A stretch of 15,672 nt of DNA. Origin: JAGMDK01 sp023128695. Its GTDB lineage: Bacteria > Planctomycetota > Phycisphaerae > UBA1845 > Fen-1342. This document shows, in pieces, positions 1-6,529 of this stretch (position 1 is the stretch's first letter; each line of letters begins with the position of its first letter). The notes under the pieces were generated by a model. The model was not told where the DNA came from and made no database searches. It worked only from the letters and a program-made list of their open reading frames with translations. The translations under genes were made by a program, and so were the position numbers. Where the stretch lies: positions 1 to 15,672 of the forward strand of contig DAOVQG010000081.1 of NCBI GenBank assembly GCA_030628805.1, in the 5' to 3' direction.

Positions 1-6
1 CAGACT

Positions 7-138
7 GCTAGCAGTCTGTCGGACTTAGGGTTCGAAAACACCGTGGGAGCGCGCCCATGTGGGTCGGCACCCCAGGGTCCAGACACCGAAGAGAGGCATA
101 GAAAGCCACAAAACGGCTAAGTCCGACAGACTGCTAGC
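7..138. mobile_element. MITE-like element with 22-bp perfect terminal inverted repeats
   Basis: Positions 7-28 and 117-138 are perfect 22-bp reverse complements, enclosing about 88 bp with no coding potential. The arms contain CAGTCTGTCGGACTTAG and its complement, and the outer ends begin and end with GCTAGC. This is the architecture of a non-autonomous miniature inverted-repeat element. Similar GTCCGACAGACTG-type ends occur, as far as I recall, on planctomycete transposons, but I cannot name a parent IS. No target-site duplication could be confirmed because the left flank is at the window edge. A stem-loop regulatory or terminator structure is an alternative reading, although the 88-nt loop argues against a simple terminator. 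Confidence 0.65.
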
Positions 139-289
139 CCGGATTATCTGAGAAATACGTCTCTTGAACCGCTTGGCGGACGTCGTCGGGAATGAGATTG
201 CACAGCAGGAAAATGCCCAGGATGATGAGCAGCAGGTAGACCAAGTAGAAAATAAGCTGTATCATTAGCAACCGTTTCATGCGTTTCAT
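134..289 (-). CDS. Small single-pass membrane protein, function unknown (51 aa)
   Basis: This short gene starts at an ATG preceded by GGAG with an 8-nt spacer (AAGCCAGC), a good Shine-Dalgarno arrangement. The product begins MKRMKRLLMIQLIFYLVYLL: a positively charged N-terminus, then about 24 strongly hydrophobic residues (roughly 7-30), then a polar acidic tail of about 20 residues. This predicts one membrane helix with the basic end in the cytoplasm. The final glycine codon and the TAG stop lie inside the right arm of the inverted-repeat element, so the natural C-terminus may have been replaced when the element inserted. It is divergent from the hydrolase gene, with 44 bp between the starts. 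No family is recognised. A second in-frame ATG at residue 4 is an alternative start. Confidence 0.6.
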   Translation of the reverse strand: MKRMKRLLMIQLIFYLVYLLLIILGIFLLCNLIPDDVRQAVQETYFSDNPG

Positions 290-333
290 GCTGGCTTCTC
301 CATCCGGATATTCTACCGCTAAGCGAACAGCCT

Positions 334-1173
334 GTGATCACTAAACTACGCATAACCGTGCTCGCGGAAAACTGCACCGGCCAACGCCATCTCCTGGCCG
401 AGCATGGCTGGGCGCTGTGGATCGAAGCGGACGACCGCAAGATCCTCTTCGATACCGGGCAAGGGCTGGCCCTCGCGCACAACGCCGAACGGCTCGGCGT
501 GGGGTTGGAAAGCACCGACGCGGTGGTGCTCAGCCACGGGCACTATGACCACGTCGGCGGGCTGGCGGCCGAGTTGTCGCGTTTCGCCGGCGCCAACCTC
601 TACGCGCATCCCGCCGCGTTCCGGCTGCGGTTCTCGCGGCGCGGCCCAAGCGGCGCGCAGTCGGCGTCTCCCCCGATCCATGATGCCGACCAACTCCGTC
701 ACCAGGTGGCCCGGCTGATCTTGAGCTTGACCCCTACCGCGGTGACGGACGGCGTGTGGGTCACCGGCGAGATTCCCCGCCGCCATGCCTTTGAAGAACC
801 GGACGGGGGCTTTTACCTCAATGAAGCCCGCACCCAGCCCGATCCGTTACTCGATGACCAGGCCTTGTACATCGAGTCCCGTAGAGGCCTGGTGGTCGTC
901 CTGGGTTGTGCCCACGCCGGGGTCGTCAACACGCTGGACTACGTATTGGAGTTAACCGGCCGGGATCGCATTCATGCCGTGCTTGGAGGCATGCACCTCT
1001 TACACGCCAACGAAGCCCGTATCATCGAGACCGTGGCGGCCTTGCGGCGGTACGACGTACAGGTAGTCGCGCCCGCCCATTGCACCGGCGGCCCGGCGAC
1101 CCGGAAAATCTGGGCCGAATTGCCTGACCGCTGCGTGGAATGCCGCGTGGGCAGCCGGTTTGTGTTTGAGTAA
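334..1173 (+). CDS. Metallo-beta-lactamase-fold metal-dependent hydrolase (COG1237-like)
   Basis: The 279-residue protein carries the metallo-beta-lactamase zinc signature SHGHYDHVGG (His68, His70, Asp72, His73). Further likely metal ligands are His194 (GCAHAGVVNT), His221 (GGMHLL) and His249 (PAHCTGG). The order and spacing, especially the GCAHAG, GGMHL and HCTG motifs, match the family that includes the dihydropterin ribofuranosylaminobenzene phosphate synthase of methanopterin biosynthesis and many uncharacterised hydrolases. There is no signal peptide, so it is probably cytoplasmic. The start is GTG and no strong Shine-Dalgarno is visible upstream, so the exact start is uncertain, but the family's N-terminal strand (ITVLAEN) begins right after it. 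The gene stands alone and converges on the large peptidase gene. The fold is secure; the substrate cannot be read from the sequence. Confidence 0.9.
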   Translation: MITKLRITVLAENCTGQRHLLAEHGWALWIEADDRKILFDTGQGLALAHNAERLGVGLESTDAVVLSHGHYDHVGGLAAELSRFAGANLYAHPAAFRLRFSRRGPSGAQSASPPIHDADQLRHQVARLILSLTPTAVTDGVWVTGEIPRRHAFEEPDGGFYLNEARTQPDPLLDDQALYIESRRGLVVVLGCAHAGVVNTLDYVLELTGRDRIHAVLGGMHLLHANEARIIETVAALRRYDVQVVAPAHCTGGPATRKIWAELPDRCVECRVGSRFVFE

Positions 1174-1214
1174 TCCGGGTTATTCACGGCACGATTAGAA
1201 TATGCCCCCTCGGT

Positions 1215-1233
1215 CACGGCTGACACAGCCGTG
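1215..1233. other. Short hairpin after the hydrolase gene
   Basis: CACGGCT (1215-1221) pairs with AGCCGTG (1227-1233) across a 5-nt GACAC loop. No T-tract follows, so it is not a canonical intrinsic terminator. It lies about 40 bp after the stop of the hydrolase gene and could be an RNA 3'-end stabiliser or one copy of a small dispersed palindrome. Confidence 0.35.
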
Positions 1234-1263
1234 CCAAGGTTATGGGACAGGTTCTAAGCTGGA

Positions 1264-1426
1264 CATTTCACACCGCAGAGAACGCTAAGAACGCAGAGTG
1301 TTGTAAAGAAAGAAGTTGTGACGATATTACTACGTGTCCCGTTTTAACAGAGTGTAAAACGCGTCTTGCTATAAGTACTTATATATTCTTCTCTGTGGTC
1401 TCTGCGTGCTCAGCGGTGAATTTTTC
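1264..1426. repeat. CAGAG-type imperfect inverted repeat element
   Basis: The left arm (about 1264-1299) reads CACCGCAGAGAACGC followed by AAGAACGCAGAG. The right arm (about 1386-1426) contains the complementary pattern CTCTGTGG, TCTCTGCGTG, CTCAGCGGTGAA. The arms are imperfect reverse complements rich in CAGAG/CTCTG and enclose about 90 bp of AT-richer DNA that differs from the surrounding GC-rich sequence. Related 'accgcagagacgcagag' inverted repeats are scattered in intergenic regions of many environmental bacteria. No open frame inside resembles a protein. It is probably a miniature dispersed element, though a transcribed structured RNA cannot be excluded. Confidence 0.55.
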
Positions 1427-1437
1427 GGGTAAAGCAG

Positions 1438-1472
1438 GCGGCCGGCCGCTGAGTTCGTCACCGGCCGGCCGC
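1438..1472. other. Very GC-rich palindromic hairpin
   Basis: GCGGCCGGCC (1438-1447) is perfectly complementary to GGCCGGCCGC (1463-1472) with a 15-nt intervening loop. The left arm extends into a self-palindrome, GCGGCCGGCCGC (1438-1449). It stands directly before the terminator that separates the converging hydrolase and peptidase genes and may contribute to 3'-end formation. Confidence 0.4.
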
Positions 1473-1483
1473 TGCTGCTTCGC

Positions 1484-1515
1484 AAAAGTGCCCTCTCCTG
1501 CGCGGGCACTTTTTT
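1484..1515. terminator. Bidirectional intrinsic terminator between convergent genes
   Basis: AAAAGTGCCC (1484-1493) and GGGCACTTTT (1504-1513) form a 10-bp stem with a 10-nt loop. On the plus strand six T residues follow the GC part of the stem. On the minus strand the hairpin begins directly at the TAA stop of the peptidase gene and ends in TTTT. The plus-strand hydrolase gene and the minus-strand peptidase gene converge here, so it probably ends both transcripts. Confidence 0.75.
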
Positions 1516-4500
1516 ACGGACAGGTCGTGTTGATCAGCTCCACGAACGGATCGATGTCCCGCCAATTGACGGTGCAATCCCCGTTCACGTCGTTATTCGC
1601 GAAGGGGCAAGTCGGGGTCTCGTCGAACATGTTCTTCCAAGCGTCCACATTGTTGTTCATCGCCGCGACGAAGTAGTCGATGTCCTCCCAGCTAATCCAA
1701 TCATTACAGTTGCTGTCGCCCGGACAGATCTCCGGCCACTCGCATTCGTCGGGCACGCCGTTCTCGTCGAAGTCACAGCTCGTTAAGGACGCGATATCAC
1801 ACTCATCCGGTATACCGTTGGCTTGGCAATCCTGACTGATGCCCTCGCTAATGTCGCACTCGTCCGGGAAATAGTTGCCGTTGCAATCGGCACAGTTCAG
1901 GTCCTCCGGCGGGCAGTTCAGAATATCACACAAATCCGGTGTCCCGGCGTAGGAACCGCCGCAATCGGCGATGCCGGCCAGATTCATCAGGAAGACGTGG
2001 GGCGTGGGGTCGCCGCCGACCTCCCAGTAACCCACAATCTGCCCGGCGTCATTGATGTCCCAAGCAGCCTTGAGAATCCCGCAGCTACCGATGTCGATCA
2101 GGTCGTTGAGATCGTACAAACCTGCCTCTAGATCATAGTTAGGTTCAGGCAGCCAGAGGAAGGCCCGACCATTGTCTTCGCCGACTACTTGCCCATCTCG
2201 ATTGATGGCGTACGAGACACTCCCCGCCGCGGCAAGTTGGACCTCAGTGACCATGCGGGAAGTAGTCCGCCTCCATAGCACGGCATATCCCCCTACGAGA
2301 TTACGTCCGACACTATCGCCCGACTCGCTGATATCGAACGCGTGTCTGAAACCCAAATCTTCCACGATCACCCAGGCTCCGCTCTCGTAATCGAATTCCC
2401 AGATCACGGCGTGCGTCTCGCCTGATGCGGCTTTCGAGTTGCCGGCAATTTGTCCACTGTTATTAATGGCCACAGCTTTCGTATCCGTTCCGTCGAGCCC
2501 TTCGAGCACTGTAGCTACCCAACTTCCGTTGTATTGCCACAGGACAGCATCACAGTTGTCCTCATCGTCGCCCGCGTAGCCGACGACCTGGCCCACGTTG
2601 TTGAGGCCGTGGGCCACCGACATGTTCTCGCCGGTCGGCAATGGGAACATAGCGATGTCCTGACTAGCTGCCAGCTCGGGCTCCCAGATGAAGGCGTGTC
2701 CACCCGACTCGCCGACGATCTGACCGGCGTAATTGATGTCATAGGCCGTACTCGACGTCGCATCCGGCAATGTTCCAAGATCGGTCAGCCCAGCATCCAA
2801 GCCGTAATATGGTTCTGCCAGCCACATGAAGGCATTGCTGCCGGAATCCAAGCTGACCGCCGCTTGAGCCCGGTTGTTTAGGGCCACGACGGGTTCGGAG
2901 GTGTCGAGAGTCGGGCCGAGGTCGAGGTGGAACCCGAGGATCTCGGGTATGGCCCAGCGTTTCAGAATCCAGTTCCCGGGATCGAGTTCTATCCAGCGGA
3001 CGAGGCCGTCCCGTGGAAATACATATTCCTGTTCCTCTTGATCGTTCCAGATCACGAGCTTGGATTCCACGAGGCCGTTCAGTGTGAGTGTTGTGATGTT
3101 GAGGTCGATCGGCATGGTGAAGATCGGGTCGGACGGATGCCATACCTGCTGCGTCTGCCGCACGTTGAGACGGAGGTACCTTTGCAAGCCGACCCACTCG
3201 TTTTCCCAAGAGTAGCGGTATGCCGGTGCGCCGCCGCTGTACACCCAATCGCCGAAGAACCAGTCGAGATTGTGGTATTCCCCGCCATGCGGGTGGCCGG
3301 GGTAGTCTTCCCAGTCATCATAGAGCCCGTTGTCGTTGCACACGGTTTCGGCCGCGGTCTGGAAGTCTGCCGTGGTTGCGCAACCCAAGGATGCCTGGGC
3401 GGCGCGGAAGCCTGTGAGAATATCGAAGTACAAATCCGTCTCGTTGCCGTCGCCGTACACGGGATCAACCGTGTGTCGGAGCATGTGCATGATCCAGGTG
3501 GATCGGTTGTAGATCGGATCTCCGGCAAAAAGGTCCCCGGGCTCAGAGATGTCGTACACGTAAGCGCTGTCGTGATTCGAGAGGGGGAATAGAACTAGAT
3601 GGTGGTGATTGGTCAGCATGTAGCGCCGCAAGGTTGGGAATCCGCCCCCGCCAGGTATGGTATCCGGGTAGGGATGTTTCTCGAACCAAAGGGCCTCTGA
3701 GTACGTGGCCAGTCCCTCCTTGAGCCACATGTCGTTCCAGTGGGCGATCGTGATCTCGTTCCCCCACCACGAATGCGAGAGTTCATGGGCCGTGATCGCC
3801 TCCACCCGCGGGAAGCCGGCTTGCATGCTTCTCCAATTGCCGTATTGACCTGAAATGGTCTGGTGTTCCATGGCCCCCACGATCTTGTCATCCAAGGGCG
3901 GCGGAGCATATTTCGGCCACTGATAAATGCCGTATTTCTCGGCAATGAACGGATACGTTCCGTACAGGTTCTCGAAGAGCGCCAGCATGTCGAGCACACG
4001 TGACCACTTCTCGATCTTTTCCGACAGGTAGACTGGATTCAGCAACCCCTCGGGCTCCGGCCAGAAGTACAGCTCAACCGGCATGTCTCCGTAAAACCGT
4101 GTTACTTTGTGATAATCCGTTCCCGCAATGGCGAATAGATAGGCGGCAGTGTCATAATTCGTTGACCACTCGTAGGTCACCTGATCTGTGTGTCCAACCT
4201 TTCCGGGCGGCAAGACACCGTTGGACACCACTATCATGCCGGAGGGCACCGTGATCGACAGGTCGGCGGTGGCCTTGTCGCAATTCCAGTTGTCGCCGTC
4301 ATCCTTCACCGGGAGCCACATGTAAGCATACCAGGGCTCGACTACTGTATAGAACAAGGGAACATCGTCGCCGTGCGTGTCGAAGCCGAAGCCGGCGACC
4401 ACTGGACCGACCGCTACCATGCGCGGCTGGCCGGCATACTCGACCCTGAGATAGAAGTATTCGCCATTGTTATATGGGGGATCGAGGATGACTTCCGCTG

Positions 4501-5809
4501 TCACCTGATCATCGTACCAGTTCCAATCCTGTCCTGGCACGAGCAGGATCCACGGGCCTCCGCCACGACTGATGGAGACGACGGGATCTGGATATGCCGA
4601 CCTGTCCAGGCGGAAGCAAAACCGATCGAGATCATCGTCAAGGCAGTACACCTTCATAATGTTCATGCCGGCAATTGATTCGTTATCCATGTCGATCGCC
4701 AGATCGAGCGAGTAGTGCTCGACGTTGAAATCGTTGAAATCATATGGGCCGGGATGCCAGATCCAGATAACGTTGCCGTTGTCACCAGCCTCGCCGCCCT
4801 CGCCGTCGTCGCCGTTTTCGCTCCAGCGGTTCTCCCGGTGCTCGCCGCCGCCGCCTTCGCCGCCGTGCGCGGAGCCGCCGCACTCGGATTCGCGGTGTCC
4901 TCCCCAGGCCACGCCATAATCCAACTGAACGGCCCCGGCGCCGCCGTCACCGCCGGCGCCACCGGCGCCGCCCAAAGCATGGTAATTCCCCATGTTTGGA
5001 CATTGGCAGTAGTGGATTTCGACGGTCCCGCCCTCGCCGCCGTCGCCGCCGCCGCCCCCTCCTCCGCCGCCGCCGGCGAGGTCTTTCAGGGGTAAGCCGA
5101 AGGGTGGCAGGTACTCCGCTCCACAGGTGCTGTAGCTGTCGGGTGCGGGCTGTCCCCCGGCACCATCCTGGCCATCGGCGTGAATTTCACCCGGATTGTC
5201 AATGATATAGGCATAGATCAGGACGTAGCCGCCGCCGTCGCCGCCATCGTTGCCATCGCCGCCATCGCCGCCGTCGGCGTCGGCTCCGGGATTATTTTCG
5301 CTCTTCCACCAGGCACCGCTGCCGCCGCCGCCGCCTTTGCCGCCGTCGCCGCCCCGGCCGGTTTTCGGGGGCGCGCAGCCTTCTTCTCCCGAAACGCCGG
5401 GAATGCCCCAACTACATGTAGTTGAACCGTGTGGGCAATAGGGCGGATCCCCCTGCTGCTTCGGATCGGCTCCCAAGCCTTTCGTCCCGCCGCTGCCGCC
5501 GGGCCCCCCGCACTCGGTGTCGGTGATCAGACCCTCGTTCAGCAGGGTTTCGCTGACACGAACGATGTTTCCAGCCGTGTCAAGCGTTCCGCCCGCCTCG
5601 ATGGTGAGGGTACGGTACTGCATTTCAAGGCTGAGTGTGACGTACTCGCCGTCTGAGATGACCTTATCCCCGTCAGCCCCGTTCCCGAAGAGACTTCTAT
5701 CAGCGCGACCTTTCTCAGGGCTATCCGCCCACACCGGCATCACGAAGCACGTAATGCAGATGGCTGTAGCGAGAAACTGTGCGTATGCGAACCATCCAAC
5801 CTTTCTCAT
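1514..5809 (-). CDS. Secreted M1-family metallopeptidase with Gly-rich, HAF-repeat and dockerin domains
   Basis: The start is the ATG at 5807-5809, with GGGAG 8 nt upstream. It gives a 1431-aa protein; an ATG 9 codons earlier has no such site and would misplace the signal peptide. Residues 1-28 form a signal peptide ending PVWA. Residues about 100-345 are rich in GGxGG and DGG runs with scattered cysteines. Residues about 360-790 are the M1 (gluzincin aminopeptidase) region: GAMEH at 645-649 replaces the usual GxMEN. HELSH follows (His675, Glu676, His679), then Glu698 after 18 residues, and Tyr767 in an IYNRSTWIMHMLR context. All zinc ligands are present, so it should be active. Seven HAF-type repeats (DINxxGQIVG...AFLW) occupy about 974-1280, followed by Cys-rich PDECD repeats. 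A double EF-hand dockerin module closes the protein at about 1352-1431, ending NTTCP. It is probably exported and surface-attached; the substrate is unknown. Confidence 0.9.
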   Translation of the reverse strand: MRKVGWFAYAQFLATAICITCFVMPVWADSPEKGRADRSLFGNGADGDKVISDGEYVTLSLEMQYRTLTIEAGGTLDTAGNIVRVSETLLNEGLITDTECGGPGGSGGTKGLGADPKQQGDPPYCPHGSTTCSWGIPGVSGEEGCAPPKTGRGGDGGKGGGGGSGAWWKSENNPGADADGGDGGDGNDGGDGGGYVLIYAYIIDNPGEIHADGQDGAGGQPAPDSYSTCGAEYLPPFGLPLKDLAGGGGGGGGGGDGGEGGTVEIHYCQCPNMGNYHALGGAGGAGGDGGAGAVQLDYGVAWGGHRESECGGSAHGGEGGGGEHRENRWSENGDDGEGGEAGDNGNVIWIWHPGPYDFNDFNVEHYSLDLAIDMDNESIAGMNIMKVYCLDDDLDRFCFRLDRSAYPDPVVSISRGGGPWILLVPGQDWNWYDDQVTAEVILDPPYNNGEYFYLRVEYAGQPRMVAVGPVVAGFGFDTHGDDVPLFYTVVEPWYAYMWLPVKDDGDNWNCDKATADLSITVPSGMIVVSNGVLPPGKVGHTDQVTYEWSTNYDTAAYLFAIAGTDYHKVTRFYGDMPVELYFWPEPEGLLNPVYLSEKIEKWSRVLDMLALFENLYGTYPFIAEKYGIYQWPKYAPPPLDDKIVGAMEHQTISGQYGNWRSMQAGFPRVEAITAHELSHSWWGNEITIAHWNDMWLKEGLATYSEALWFEKHPYPDTIPGGGGFPTLRRYMLTNHHHLVLFPLSNHDSAYVYDISEPGDLFAGDPIYNRSTWIMHMLRHTVDPVYGDGNETDLYFDILTGFRAAQASLGCATTADFQTAAETVCNDNGLYDDWEDYPGHPHGGEYHNLDWFFGDWVYSGGAPAYRYSWENEWVGLQRYLRLNVRQTQQVWHPSDPIFTMPIDLNITTLTLNGLVESKLVIWNDQEEQEYVFPRDGLVRWIELDPGNWILKRWAIPEILGFHLDLGPTLDTSEPVVALNNRAQAAVSLDSGSNAFMWLAEPYYGLDAGLTDLGTLPDATSSTAYDINYAGQIVGESGGHAFIWEPELAASQDIAMFPLPTGENMSVAHGLNNVGQVVGYAGDDEDNCDAVLWQYNGSWVATVLEGLDGTDTKAVAINNSGQIAGNSKAASGETHAVIWEFDYESGAWVIVEDLGFRHAFDISESGDSVGRNLVGGYAVLWRRTTSRMVTEVQLAAAGSVSYAINRDGQVVGEDNGRAFLWLPEPNYDLEAGLYDLNDLIDIGSCGILKAAWDINDAGQIVGYWEVGGDPTPHVFLMNLAGIADCGGSYAGTPDLCDILNCPPEDLNCADCNGNYFPDECDISEGISQDCQANGIPDECDIASLTSCDFDENGVPDECEWPEICPGDSNCNDWISWEDIDYFVAAMNNNVDAWKNMFDETPTCPFANNDVNGDCTVNWRDIDPFVELINTTCP

Positions 5810-6427
5810 CGTTGATCTCCCTATCAGGTATGCCAATTAACTTTGCCTCAAAGCACTACTCATCTGTCAGACCAATGGCCCTCGCCATCGGTTACACAGC
5901 CATGTTGCTCCGTTCGCCCTCCCGGATACCATGTCGAGAGCGCGGGGCAAGATGCGCGACACGCGCTTGTCCAACGGCTCGACATAGGGATGAGGTTGGC
6001 TCGGCCGGCGGACCACGGGCGCGCAGAGTTCGCAACGTCAGTCGCCGAGCATCACTGTGTTCCACAGCGACTGCGACTTTCGCACGGGCCCCTGTGCCGC
6101 ACTTTCCTCGTGCCGCACGTTGTCGAGGCGCTTGTAATCGGTCTGTCAACCTGTTGTCACCCAATTCCACCCATCCACCTGGGCTACTTAGGTAAGGCGC
6201 CGTCAAAGTCGGCTTCGGCCGGAAAAAGTCCAAACCATCGGAAATCCCCAAGCTTGTCGTCTCACACCTATGATGTTAGACGCCGGATGCGGCCACGTGG
6301 CAGAAAAGACTGAGAAAAACCGCAAAATGAGCCCGGAACCGGTCCCGGTCGCTTGCGAACCACTGGTTACTCACTGGCAACGTGTGACCTTCGGCCGCCG
6401 ATGCGGCGATAAACGCTCAGTGCGTAC
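5810..6427. other. Long intergenic region without a convincing gene
   Basis: This stretch of about 620 bp lies upstream of the peptidase gene and beyond the terminator of the next gene. Several open frames exist on both strands (for example 5843-6313 + and 5892-6251 -), but they overlap each other, have no good Shine-Dalgarno and are Arg/Pro/Ser/Ala-rich like random GC-rich translations. I recognise no domain, tRNA or repeat. The peptidase promoter must lie near 5820-5900, but I could not settle on boxes. A decayed gene or untranslated RNA remains possible. Confidence 0.4.
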
Positions 6428-6458
6428 GAAAAGCGCCGAACCCGAAGGTCCGGCGCTT
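6428..6458 (-). terminator. Intrinsic terminator of the Cys-rich dockerin gene
   Basis: On the minus strand AAGCGCCG (complement of 6451-6458) pairs with CGGCGCTT (complement of 6431-6438) across a 12-nt loop, followed by a short T-run (TTTTC). It lies about 70 bp beyond the TAA stop of the secreted Cys-rich protein gene. Confidence 0.6.
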
Positions 6459-6529
6459 CTGGTGTTCACTCCTTTGGAGGTATGTCAACCCGCCGCCGTA
6501 TCAGCAGTCGGCCGGCACGCGGCTCGTGA

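Noticed and set aside
144..515. Minus-strand 123-codon open frame overlapping the hydrolase start
   Set aside because: It is out of frame with the better-supported small membrane protein and antisense to the hydrolase; its composition is Ser/Arg/His-rich and it has no ribosome-binding site.
5843..6313. Plus-strand 156-codon open frame in the large gap, and the antisense frame 5892-6251
   Set aside because: There is no Shine-Dalgarno, no recognisable motif and a random-like composition, and both strands are equally open, as expected for GC-rich noncoding DNA.
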